64,000 nucleotides of DNA from Bacteroidota bacterium. GTDB taxonomy: Bacteria; Bacteroidota; Bacteroidia; Chitinophagales; Saprospiraceae. The position numbers were made by a program, and so were the translations under genes. The notes beneath the pieces were generated by a model that was not told the origin of the DNA, searched no databases, and saw only the letters and a list, made by a program, of their open reading frames with translations. Positions 16,962 to 25,525 of the stretch are shown in pieces (the first letter of the stretch is position 1; every line of letters starts with the position of its first letter). Location: contig JAIUPL010000023.1 in the NCBI GenBank assembly GCA_020160935.1, positions 26,158 through 90,157 of the forward strand, given 5' to 3'.

Positions 16962-18614
16962 ATGAAACATTTCAAATATATCCTCTCTCTTTGTGTGGCG
17001 CTGAGTTTCGGTTCCTGCTCGAAAGAGTTTCTGGAAATAGAGCCCCAGGACCGGCTCACAGCCGATAACTTTTACAAAACGCCCGGCGAAATCAAGGCAG
17101 CCACGGCATCGCTGTACGGCTTTCCGTGGTTTGATTTCAACGACAAATTTTTCTGGCTGGCCGGCGATGTGATGTCGGGCAATATGTACTACACCTACGA
17201 CCAGGAAGGACAGTTTTTCTACTTTTCCTATTCGGGTGGCAATGCGCACCTGACTTCCGGCTGGAAAGGCCTGTTCCGCGTGGTTTCCTACGCCAATTCG
17301 ATCATCAATGACATGCCGCGCGCCGCTGCGGGTAAGGTAGACCAGGTGGTCATCGACCGCGCGCTGGGCGAAGCCCGTTTCGTACGGGCCTACTGCTACT
17401 ACATGCTGGCAGAATACTGGGGCGATGTGCCGATTGTGGAAAATTCGACAGAACTGGTGGCCACCAACAACCTGTTCCTGCCGAAAAACACCCGCTCCAG
17501 CGTCCTGGAATTCGTCCGCCGCGACCTCGTTTTTGCGGCCGACAACCTGCCGGCTGCCGACGCACCGGGCCGTGTAACCAAATGGGCCGCCAAAGCCCTG
17601 CTGGCCAAAGTACACCTCACGTTGGCGTCCAATCTGAACGATGCCGCCTCGGCCGAAAATTTCACCAAGGCGAAAGACTACGCCGCCGATGTGCTGACCA
17701 ACAGCGGTTTGTCGCTGATGCCGAACTACGCCGATTTGTTTAAAATTGAAAACAACAACAACCCGGAATCGCTTTTTGCACTCCAATGGATGGAAGGTTC
17801 GTATGCTTTCGGCAACAGCCGCCAGGCCAACTGGGCCCGTGGCAGCCAGATCACCGGCAACAGCGAATGCTGGGGTGGCGGCAAATCCGCTACCTACGAT
17901 TTCGTTAGCAGCATCGAGCCGGGTGACAAACGCAGAGCGTCCATTTTCATGTCGCTCGGCGACCACTATCCGGAAATCAGAAAAGCCGACGGCGGATACA
18001 CCTACAACATCGTGAGCCGCGACCCGAACGACCAGAATATCGTGCTGGAAGGCGCCGCGCCGGTGCTCAACAATGCGAAAAAGTACATCGTTGGCAGCGC
18101 TGCCGATACCGACGGTAAAGTGTCGACCGGACAGGCAACGGCCATCAATCAGTACATGATCCGCCTGGCCGATGTGTACCTGACCTATGCCGAAGCCGCC
18201 CTCGGCGCAGCCGCCTCTTCCAGCGACGCGCAGGCGCTCACCTACCTGAATGCTGTTCGCTCTCGTGCAGGATTGCCAGCCAAATCCAGTTTCACCTTCG
18301 CCGACATCTTGCGCGAACGCCGCGTAGAGTTTGGTTTTGAAAGCATGTACTGGTTTGATGTGAAACGCGCTTTCTACCGCGACGCCAATGCGACCATTGC
18401 TGATCTGAACGCACAGCAGCGTGAAATCACCTACCAGCGCGATTTCAGCCCCAATGCTGCCGACGAAAATTCGGTAGCCGGCTACACGGTTGTTCCACCG
18501 CCCAGCCCGATTGTCATTGCTGCCTCGCACATGTGGATGCCCATTCCGGCTTCTGAAATTGTGACCAACGCCCTGCTGGCGCCATCGGCTCCAGCCGAGG
18601 ATTACAAGTTCTGA
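16962..18614 (+). CDS. susD: SusD/RagB family nutrient-binding outer membrane lipoprotein
   Basis: 550 residues. The lipoprotein signal is MKHFKYILSLCVALSFGSC, giving a modified Cys at 19; an ORF extension upstream to 16845 runs through the repeat and is rejected. The SusD opening FLEIEPQDRLTADNFYKTPGE is followed by a TPR-rich helical body. The C-terminal SusD signature YLNAVRSRAGLP--- DILRERRVEFGFE is clear. It binds glycan at the surface and forms the lid on SusC. It lies directly after susC, as in nearly all PULs. Confidence 0.97.
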   Translation: MKHFKYILSLCVALSFGSCSKEFLEIEPQDRLTADNFYKTPGEIKAATASLYGFPWFDFNDKFFWLAGDVMSGNMYYTYDQEGQFFYFSYSGGNAHLTSGWKGLFRVVSYANSIINDMPRAAAGKVDQVVIDRALGEARFVRAYCYYMLAEYWGDVPIVENSTELVATNNLFLPKNTRSSVLEFVRRDLVFAADNLPAADAPGRVTKWAAKALLAKVHLTLASNLNDAASAENFTKAKDYAADVLTNSGLSLMPNYADLFKIENNNNPESLFALQWMEGSYAFGNSRQANWARGSQITGNSECWGGGKSATYDFVSSIEPGDKRRASIFMSLGDHYPEIRKADGGYTYNIVSRDPNDQNIVLEGAAPVLNNAKKYIVGSAADTDGKVSTGQATAINQYMIRLADVYLTYAEAALGAAASSSDAQALTYLNAVRSRAGLPAKSSFTFADILRERRVEFGFESMYWFDVKRAFYRDANATIADLNAQQREITYQRDFSPNAADENSVAGYTVVPPPSPIVIAASHMWMPIPASEIVTNALLAPSAPAEDYKF

Positions 18615-18653
18615 AACCCTATATTTTCATAAACGATCAAATGTTTCTGCAAC

Positions 18654-19835
18654 ATGAAATCTTGGTATAAACTAACGCTGTTGCTGGTACTGGGCTCTAT
18701 TTTCGCCGGTATCGTGTCCTGTAAAAAAGAGGACGAAAAACCCAACGGCGGCTCTCCGGTGGTGTACTACATCCGCTCCACCGACCCGGCCCTGTCCGAC
18801 TCCCTGCTGGTCGGCACCTTTATGGGCAGCCTCATCGCTATTGTAGGCGACAACCTGGCGGATACGCGGGAAATCTGGTTCAACGACCAGAAAGCAACGC
18901 TCAATCCTTCGTACATCACCGATAAAACCATTCTGGTAAATGTGCCGAGCACCGTACCCAGCACGGTAACCAACAAAATCCGTTTTGTTTTCGGCGATGG
19001 CAGCGAGTTGCTGCACGATTTTTCTATCAACATCCCTGCGCCGGTCATTGCAGGCACCAAGTGCGAATACGTACCCGATGGCGGCACGATGGTGTTGTAC
19101 GGCGATTTTTTCTTCGAACCAAAAGTGTATTTCCCCGGCGATTTGCAAGGAGAAATCGTATCGCTGAGCAAAACGGAAATTCAGGTAAAAGTGCCTGATG
19201 GCGCCGAGCCCGGAAATGTGGTGGTAAAAACCAATTTCGGTGCCGCCAAATCCGGTTTTCTGTTCCGCGACAACCGCAATGTGCTGCTCGACTACGACGG
19301 CCGCAACCACGAAACCTGGACGGCGCCGATCGTGAATACGCCGCTGGCGCCTTGTTCCGGCAACTATGCCTTTTTCAAACACGCTGCCGACGGCGCCTGG
19401 ATGTGGACCAACGAACTCACCATGCAATACTGGGCGCCGCGTGGTCGTGGCAACGTGCCTGTTGCTACCGGCAATGTGAGCGATCTGGTGCTGCGCTTCG
19501 AAGCCAATGTGCCCATCGAATGGAGAGACGTGCGCATGGAAATTTTCTTCGCTCCCTATGCCGAAGACCATGGCCGCGATGTGCCAGGCACCGTTTTCGC
19601 CCGCTGGAAACCTTGGAAAAGCGGGCCCTACACCACCGATGGCTGGGTCACCATTTCCATTCCGCTGACGGAGTTCAAATACTCCCGCGATGATTCCGAC
19701 GACAACGAAAATGGTTCCACTCAAATCAGCAACCTGAACGCACTCACCAATGTCACCATGATGCTCTTCGGCCCGGCCAATGGCCCGAATCCGGTGCAGA
19801 TTGCGATTGATAATGTGCGGATTGTTCAGAAATAG
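18654..19835 (+). CDS. surface glycan-binding lipoprotein with IPT/TIG domains and a XBD-type C-terminal domain
   Basis: 393 residues. Lipoprotein signal ending at IVSC (Cys23). Two IPT/TIG-like beta sandwiches follow at about 35-130 and 130-205. A C-terminal domain at about 210-393 has ARWKPWKSGPYTTDGWVTISIPLTEF, typical of SGBP-B glycan-binding domains (xyloglucan-binding-like). It is placed after SusD, as SusE-like proteins usually are. Probably it holds the polysaccharide at the cell surface. The C-terminal domain is shared with the next gene. Confidence 0.88.
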   Translation: MKSWYKLTLLLVLGSIFAGIVSCKKEDEKPNGGSPVVYYIRSTDPALSDSLLVGTFMGSLIAIVGDNLADTREIWFNDQKATLNPSYITDKTILVNVPSTVPSTVTNKIRFVFGDGSELLHDFSINIPAPVIAGTKCEYVPDGGTMVLYGDFFFEPKVYFPGDLQGEIVSLSKTEIQVKVPDGAEPGNVVVKTNFGAAKSGFLFRDNRNVLLDYDGRNHETWTAPIVNTPLAPCSGNYAFFKHAADGAWMWTNELTMQYWAPRGRGNVPVATGNVSDLVLRFEANVPIEWRDVRMEIFFAPYAEDHGRDVPGTVFARWKPWKSGPYTTDGWVTISIPLTEFKYSRDDSDDNENGSTQISNLNALTNVTMMLFGPANGPNPVQIAIDNVRIVQK

Positions 19836-19843
19836 TAAAACCT

Positions 19844-19950
19844 GTTATTGGTTATTGGTTATTAGTTATTAGTACACTCTCCCTTGGCATATTTTGATAA
19901 AAAAGCCAAGGGTAGTTTGCCCTAATAACTAATAACCAATAACCAATAAC
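19844..19950. repeat. palindromic intergenic element, ttattgg family
   Basis: Perfect 29-bp arms (19844-19872, 19922-19950) made of GTTATTG and GTTATTA units. The interior holds a second hairpin, CCCTTGGC/GCCAAGGG, around an AT-rich loop. It follows the preceding stop by 8 bp and ends 14 bp before the next start. Confidence 0.95.
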
Positions 19951-19964
19951 CCAAATCATAAGCC

Positions 19965-22073
19965 ATGTCTCAACTCTTCAAAATAAAGCCGTTGTTGTTG
20001 CTTGCCTTGCTTGCTTCCCTGTTCATCATCGAAGCATGTAAAAAAGACGACGACACGGATTCCGATCAGATTCAACTGCTCAGTTTCGGCCCCTCGCCCG
20101 TGTTGCGTGGCGGCGACCTGAGATTTATCGGTACCAACCTCGACAAGGTAACAGCCATTGTGCTGCCCAGCAACGTAGAGGTAACAACCTTCAAAACAAA
20201 AACGGCGGAACAACTCGTCATCGTCGTGCCGGAAGCCACCGTAAATGGCAAAGTGGTGCTGAAAACCCCGCAAGGTGATATTCAGACCAAAACGGAATTG
20301 CACATTTCCGAACCGATTACGCTGACCTCGTTCAGTCCGGCAGCCGCACGCCCGGGCACTGTTATCGCCATCAATGGTACCTACCTGAACCTGGTGAAGG
20401 AGGTGATTTTTACCAATAAAAAAGTGGTAAAATCCGAAAACTTCGTCAGCCAGACCAAAGACAAAATCGAGGTGACTGTACCGACGGATGCCAAAACGGG
20501 TATCATCGTCATTTCCAACGGAGAAGCCGACCCGATTCTTGTGGAATCGGAAACACCACTTTCCGTAACGCTACCGACGGTGACAGGCGTAAGCCCCACT
20601 CCGGTAAAAGCCGGAACGGCACTTACCATCGACGGTACCGACCTCGACCTGACCCGCGAAGTGGTATTTACCGGAGGTTCCAAAGTGAACACGTTTACCA
20701 GTGCAACGGCCACTCAACTGGTGCTCAACGTACCGGCTGAAGCCAAAGATGGCCCGATCAAACTGGTGGTAGCGTCGCTCGAAGAAGTGAGCAGCACCCA
20801 GCAGGTCGTCATGTCCGTCCCTACCATCAACGGCATCGCGCCCGACCCGGCCAAAACGGGTAGCAGCGTGACCGTTAGCGGCGTCGACCTCGATCTGGTG
20901 ACGCGTGTGACCTTCGGAGGCAACAAAGTGGGCACGATCCAAAGTGCTACTGTTTCCGAAATGACAGTAAGTGTTCCGGCAGATGCCCAGGACGGTGCCC
21001 TCACTTTCAGCACAGCCGCTGGCAAAACCGTTACTTCGGCGGCAGCGCTGACCATGGTGAAACCAACCATCAGCACTATTTCCCCCACAGATATTCAGGT
21101 AAATAACTTGCTCACTGTAACGGGAACGGATCTCGATATTGTTTCCAAAGTACAATTCATGGGTGGCACTGAAGCCCCTGTTGCCAGCGCCACCCTGACC
21201 GAACTGACCGTCATGGTGCCGGTAGGTACACAATCGGGCCCCATCCACCTGATCGCCGACAACGGCGATGAAGTGATTTCGGCCGTTTCGCTGAATATTC
21301 TGGCATCCACTTCGGCCACGGTCACTTCCATGCCAGCCAGCGCGCGTCCGGGCGATATGATCGACATCGTGGGTGTCAACCTCGATGAAATTACGGAAGT
21401 GATCTTCCCAATCGACGTGCCGGCTACCATGTTTGGACTAAAAACCGACGTACTGATTCAGGTAGTGGTGCCACAGGCAGCCAAAACCGGCAATGGCGTC
21501 ATCCGCCTCATCACCGCCACCGGAGAGGTGATCGAAACACCTGTTATCAATATTACAGGCGTCGATCCGGTTGTCGATCCTTCACTGGTGTTTTTCAATT
21601 TTGACGACCTGACTTACTGGTGGAATGACACAGGTAGTCCACAAAACGACCCGGCCCTGTCGCTCGATGGCTCTTCGTATTACTATGTCGATCATGCCTG
21701 CAGCGGCTGGACGGGGTTCTTCTGGCGCAATGGTCAGAACAATTTCCCCGGCGCTACCATTGGAACCAATGTGAGCCAGTATGTTCTGAAATTTGACATC
21801 AACGTGCTCGAACCCATCACCGGCGGCGAATTCGCCTGGCGCCTGAAAGGTTCTTCCGGCGACTTCTGGTACTACTGGAAACCCTGGGAATCTACCGGCT
21901 CGTACAGCACCAACGGCTGGATTACCGTCACCATCCCGCTCACATCTTTCTATGCCGGCGCAACACCACTCAGCGACCTGTCGACCATCACCGAAGATTT
22001 TGGTGTGGCGTTCAACAACGGTTCGTCGTATGTGAAAGCGTGTGTGGATAATGTGAGATTTGAACAACTGTAA
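19965..22073 (+). CDS. surface glycan-binding lipoprotein with six IPT/TIG repeats
   Basis: 702 residues. Lipoprotein signal LLLALLASLFIIEAC (Cys about 25). Six IPT/TIG repeats of 80-90 residues follow. Each carries a variant of G-T-D-L-D-x-V-x-x-V-x-F: TNLDKVTAIVLP, TYLNLVKEVIF, TDLDLTREVVF, VDLDLVTRVTF, TDLDIVSKVQF, VNLDEITEVIF. The C-terminal domain (about 540-702) has YYWKPWESTGSYSTNGWITVTIPLTSF, paralogous to that of the preceding protein. The repeats probably act as a long spacer that pushes the binding domain away from the membrane. Confidence 0.88.
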   Translation: MSQLFKIKPLLLLALLASLFIIEACKKDDDTDSDQIQLLSFGPSPVLRGGDLRFIGTNLDKVTAIVLPSNVEVTTFKTKTAEQLVIVVPEATVNGKVVLKTPQGDIQTKTELHISEPITLTSFSPAAARPGTVIAINGTYLNLVKEVIFTNKKVVKSENFVSQTKDKIEVTVPTDAKTGIIVISNGEADPILVESETPLSVTLPTVTGVSPTPVKAGTALTIDGTDLDLTREVVFTGGSKVNTFTSATATQLVLNVPAEAKDGPIKLVVASLEEVSSTQQVVMSVPTINGIAPDPAKTGSSVTVSGVDLDLVTRVTFGGNKVGTIQSATVSEMTVSVPADAQDGALTFSTAAGKTVTSAAALTMVKPTISTISPTDIQVNNLLTVTGTDLDIVSKVQFMGGTEAPVASATLTELTVMVPVGTQSGPIHLIADNGDEVISAVSLNILASTSATVTSMPASARPGDMIDIVGVNLDEITEVIFPIDVPATMFGLKTDVLIQVVVPQAAKTGNGVIRLITATGEVIETPVINITGVDPVVDPSLVFFNFDDLTYWWNDTGSPQNDPALSLDGSSYYYVDHACSGWTGFFWRNGQNNFPGATIGTNVSQYVLKFDINVLEPITGGEFAWRLKGSSGDFWYYWKPWESTGSYSTNGWITVTIPLTSFYAGATPLSDLSTITEDFGVAFNNGSSYVKACVDNVRFEQL

Positions 22074-22075
22074 CT

Positions 22076-22210
22076 GAGTCCCAAGTCCCGAGTGCTAAGT
22101 CCTGAGTCTGTAGAGTAGACCGCGTTTCTTTTTGCATTTCTTTACAAAATTGCTCCATGAAACGCGGTCCACTCTACAGACTCAGGACTTAGCACTCAGG
22201 ACTCAGGACT
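22076..22210. repeat. palindromic intergenic element, gtcctgag family, GTAGAGTNNACC core
   Basis: Arms at about 22077-22128 and 22160-22210 are complementary with a few mismatches. They run through decamer units including a GTGCTAAG variant present in both arms, into GTAGAGTAGACCGCGTTT. The spacer of about 31 nt is T-rich. It starts 3 bp after the stop of the preceding gene and ends 15 bp before the GH26 start. Confidence 0.93.
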
Positions 22211-22225
22211 GTAAACCTCTATTAT

Positions 22226-23395
22226 ATGTTCCGGCTTCTCAGCCTCCTTTTCGCATGCCTCCTGCTGCATGCCTTGCCATTGGCTGCTCAAAAAAACACT
22301 GCTCCCGCCGATCCGAAAGCGAGCAAACGAACCATTGCGCTGTTTGATAACCTGCGCAATACCAAAGACAACCGCATCCTTTTCGGGCACCAGGACGACC
22401 TCGCCTACGGTGTGTACTGGCGCAGTGAAGAAGGGCGTTCGGATGTACAGGAAACCTGCGGCAAATTTCCAGCCGTGTTCGGGTGGGATCTCGGCAGCCG
22501 CTTTGGTCCGGGAAAAATGACCAATATCGATTCCGTTCGGTTCCGCGACATGGAGCGCTGGGTGCGCAAAGCCTATGAAATGGGCGCTGTCAACACATTT
22601 AGTTGGCACATAGACAACCTCGCGACCGGCGGAAGTTCCTGGGACACCACCGCTGCCGTGCGCGACCTGCTTCCCGGTGGCAAATACCACAGCCGGCTCA
22701 CCGAACAACTCGATGTGCTGGCGCAATTGTTCAACAGCCTGAAAACCGACGGACTGGTGAAACACCATATCCCTGTCATTTTCCGGCCCTGGCATGAGCA
22801 CACCGGTAACTGGTTCTGGTGGGGCGCCCACGGCTGCACACCGGAGGAGTACAAAACACTGTTTCGTTTTACTGTCGACTACCTGCGCAAGGAAAAAGGG
22901 GTGCACAATGTGTTGTACGCCTATTCGCCCGACTTTTTTGTAGATGCGGAGCATTACATGCGCAACTATCCTGGCGATGATTATATCGACGTTTTTGGCC
23001 TGGATTATTACTACCGCAAGGAAAATTTAGAACGCATTCAGGTAGATTTGCCAGTGAAACTGAACATCATGGCAAGTCTCGCCGAAAGCCACGGAAAAAT
23101 TGCGGCTTTTACAGAAACCGGCCTCGAAGCCATCCCCAATGAAAACTACTGGACGCAAATGCTGCTGAACAACCTCAAAGCAGCAGAAAAGCGCATCGCA
23201 TACGTGCTGGTATGGCGCAATGCTTACCACCACTCCAAATCCGAACACTATTACGCCCCTTATCCCGGGCAAAAAAGTGCGCAGGATTTCGTGGCCTTTA
23301 GCAAAAACGAGCGCATGTGTTTCCAAAATGACCTCCCGAAACTTTACAAAAAACCCAAAAAAAGAGCCTCGGCAAAGTTGCCGGAAACGAAGTAA
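22226..23395 (+). CDS. GH26 beta-mannanase, exported
   Basis: 389 residues. Signal peptide to about residue 22 (LLHALPLAAQ). The GH26 barrel opens with RILFGHQDDLAYG. The acid/base Glu191 lies in FRPWHEHTGNWFWWG and the nucleophile Glu297 in AAFTETGLE. Trp and His residues that line the -1 subsite are present. It cuts beta-1,4-mannan or glucomannan to mannobiose and longer oligomers. The basic KKPKKRASAK tail is unusual. It is followed 8 bp later by the GH9 gene, as part of the same operon. Confidence 0.93.
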   Translation: MFRLLSLLFACLLLHALPLAAQKNTAPADPKASKRTIALFDNLRNTKDNRILFGHQDDLAYGVYWRSEEGRSDVQETCGKFPAVFGWDLGSRFGPGKMTNIDSVRFRDMERWVRKAYEMGAVNTFSWHIDNLATGGSSWDTTAAVRDLLPGGKYHSRLTEQLDVLAQLFNSLKTDGLVKHHIPVIFRPWHEHTGNWFWWGAHGCTPEEYKTLFRFTVDYLRKEKGVHNVLYAYSPDFFVDAEHYMRNYPGDDYIDVFGLDYYYRKENLERIQVDLPVKLNIMASLAESHGKIAAFTETGLEAIPNENYWTQMLLNNLKAAEKRIAYVLVWRNAYHHSKSEHYYAPYPGQKSAQDFVAFSKNERMCFQNDLPKLYKKPKKRASAKLPETK

Positions 23396-23403
23396 CTGTT
23401 GAT

Positions 23404-25515
23404 ATGTACAAACTAACCCATCTGCTCCTCGCCATCTGCCTGTGCCCCTGGCTGAACGCGCAAAATACCGCATCCCCCCATATCCGGCTCGACCAGTTCG
23501 GCTACCGCCCCGACAGTAAAAAAGTGGCCGTGCTGGCCGACCCCATCAACGGTTTCGATGCCGCCCAGAGTTTTGCGCCCGGCAATACCTGGCAGGTGCG
23601 CCGGGTTTCCGATCAGCAAAGTGTATTTTCCGGCACGCCCACAGCCTGGAAAAACGGCGCCACCCACGCGCAATCGGGCGACCGGGGCTGGTGGTTCGAT
23701 TTTTCGGCCGTTACTACGCCCGGCGATTACTACCTGTTCGATGTAAGCAACAACGTGCGCTCCTACCCTTTCCACATCGGCGCCGATGTGTACAAGGATG
23801 TACTCAAACAAGCCGTCCGCATGTACTTCTACCAGCGCCTGGGTTTTGCCAAACAAACACCTTTTGTGCCCGCCAAATGGACCGAAGGTGCGGCCTACGA
23901 GGGCCCCAATCAAGACCATGCTGCCCGCAGCCGATGGGCCAAAAACGACCCTGCCACAGCACGCGACGTACACGGCGGCTGGATGGATGCAGGCGATGTG
24001 AACAAATACACCACCTTTGCCGAAGGCGCCGTCATCCAGTTGCTGGAATCGTATCGCCGCCACCCGGAGGTATTTACCGACGATTTTAATATCCCGGAAA
24101 GCGGCAATGGCATTCCCGACTTGCTTGATGAAGTGTTGTGGGAACTCGACTGGCTGAAACGCATGCAGGACGCCACAGGTACCAACGGTTTTTTGTTAAA
24201 ACTGGGCGTCGACAACTACAACGAAGTATCTCCGCCCAGCGCCGACACCCGTCCGCGCTATTACCTGCCGGAATGTACCTCTGCAACGCTGGCTGGCTGC
24301 GCCATGTTTGCGCATGCAGGAATTGTACTTTCCGAAACGAACTATCCGGTTTTGCAGGCTTATGGCAGCGACCTGATCGCGAGGGCCGAACTGGCCTGGC
24401 AACGCGCCCTGTCAACGACCGCCAATTTTACCCAGTTTGAAGAAGGCTGCGACGATGGAGACATTAAATCGGGTGATGCCGACCGCAATGCATCCGGCCA
24501 GTTGGAAAGCGCTGTGGTGGCTGCCGTGTATTTGTTTCAGGCTACCGGAAATGCTGACTACAAAAACTTTGTGGAAACAAATTATGACGCAGTCGAGCCC
24601 ATCACCAATACCTGGTGGGGGCCTTACAAATCGGCCGTCGAAGTGGCCTTACTGCGCTATTCGGAAATGCAGGGCGTAACGACCACTGTTGCCAACAACA
24701 TCCGCAACCAGAAAGGCAATATGAATTATGCCTTTTCCCTTGATTCATACGATGCACAAACCGACCTCTACCGCGCCCAAATGGACGACTGGGCGCACCA
24801 TTGGGGCAGCAACCTCGTGCGCAGTAATTGCGGCAGCCTGAACATGGATTTTGTGGAATTCAACATCAATGCCGACGACGCCGATGCTTACCGTGAAACA
24901 GCCGAGCAGTACCTCCACTGGCTGCATGGAACCAATGCCATGGGAATTGTCATGCTGTCGAATATGTACGATTTCGGCGGTGATGCTTGTGCCAATGAAA
25001 TTTACCACACCTGGTTCGGCGCCAATACCGAATTCGACAACGCGCTTACCTCGCCGAAAGGCCCTGCACCGGGATACCTCACCGGCGGCCCCAACAAGGA
25101 TTTTTCCTACAACCAGTTGTCGCCACCAGCCGCCCAGCCACCGCAAAAATCCTACCTCGATTTCAACGACGGCTGGCCGGAGAGTTCCTGGGAAATTACC
25201 GAACCTGCTATCTACTACAATGCGGCGTATATCATGCTGCTATCCAATTTCGTGGCCAATCCGATCGTGTCGACTACCGTGCCTTTTAGCCCCGAAATGA
25301 CTTTTGACGTATTTCCAAACCCCGCCAGCGACAGTTGTACCCTGCGGTTTGCTTCGGCCGGAAAAAGAAATATTCGCATTTTTGATGCCGGCGGGAAACT
25401 GGTACTGACCCGCCAGATCACCGAAAAAGAAACAGTGCTCGACCTGAAAAACCTGCCCGCCGGGGTTTACAGCATTTCCGCAGATGGTATTCAAAAACAG
25501 ATGGTAAAACAATAA
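23404..25515 (+). CDS. GH9 endoglucanase with N-terminal Ig-like domain and T9SS sorting tail
   Basis: 703 residues. Signal peptide ending at LNAQ. A cellulase Ig-like domain covers about 24-115 (IRLDQFGYRPDSKKVAVL). The GH9 (alpha/alpha)6 domain covers about 125-620, with catalytic Asp in GGWMDAGDVNKYTTF and catalytic Glu in WEITEPAIYYNAAY. A C-terminal type IX secretion sorting domain of about 75 residues (FDVFPNPASDSCTLRF, LPAGVYSIS) ends in KQMVKQ. It cleaves beta-1,4 bonds next to glucose, in glucomannan or cellulose. The sorting tail means it is exported through the T9SS and attached to or released at the surface. Confidence 0.95.
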   Translation: MYKLTHLLLAICLCPWLNAQNTASPHIRLDQFGYRPDSKKVAVLADPINGFDAAQSFAPGNTWQVRRVSDQQSVFSGTPTAWKNGATHAQSGDRGWWFDFSAVTTPGDYYLFDVSNNVRSYPFHIGADVYKDVLKQAVRMYFYQRLGFAKQTPFVPAKWTEGAAYEGPNQDHAARSRWAKNDPATARDVHGGWMDAGDVNKYTTFAEGAVIQLLESYRRHPEVFTDDFNIPESGNGIPDLLDEVLWELDWLKRMQDATGTNGFLLKLGVDNYNEVSPPSADTRPRYYLPECTSATLAGCAMFAHAGIVLSETNYPVLQAYGSDLIARAELAWQRALSTTANFTQFEEGCDDGDIKSGDADRNASGQLESAVVAAVYLFQATGNADYKNFVETNYDAVEPITNTWWGPYKSAVEVALLRYSEMQGVTTTVANNIRNQKGNMNYAFSLDSYDAQTDLYRAQMDDWAHHWGSNLVRSNCGSLNMDFVEFNINADDADAYRETAEQYLHWLHGTNAMGIVMLSNMYDFGGDACANEIYHTWFGANTEFDNALTSPKGPAPGYLTGGPNKDFSYNQLSPPAAQPPQKSYLDFNDGWPESSWEITEPAIYYNAAYIMLLSNFVANPIVSTTVPFSPEMTFDVFPNPASDSCTLRFASAGKRNIRIFDAGGKLVLTRQITEKETVLDLKNLPAGVYSISADGIQKQMVKQ

Positions 25516-25525
25516 ACAACACATC

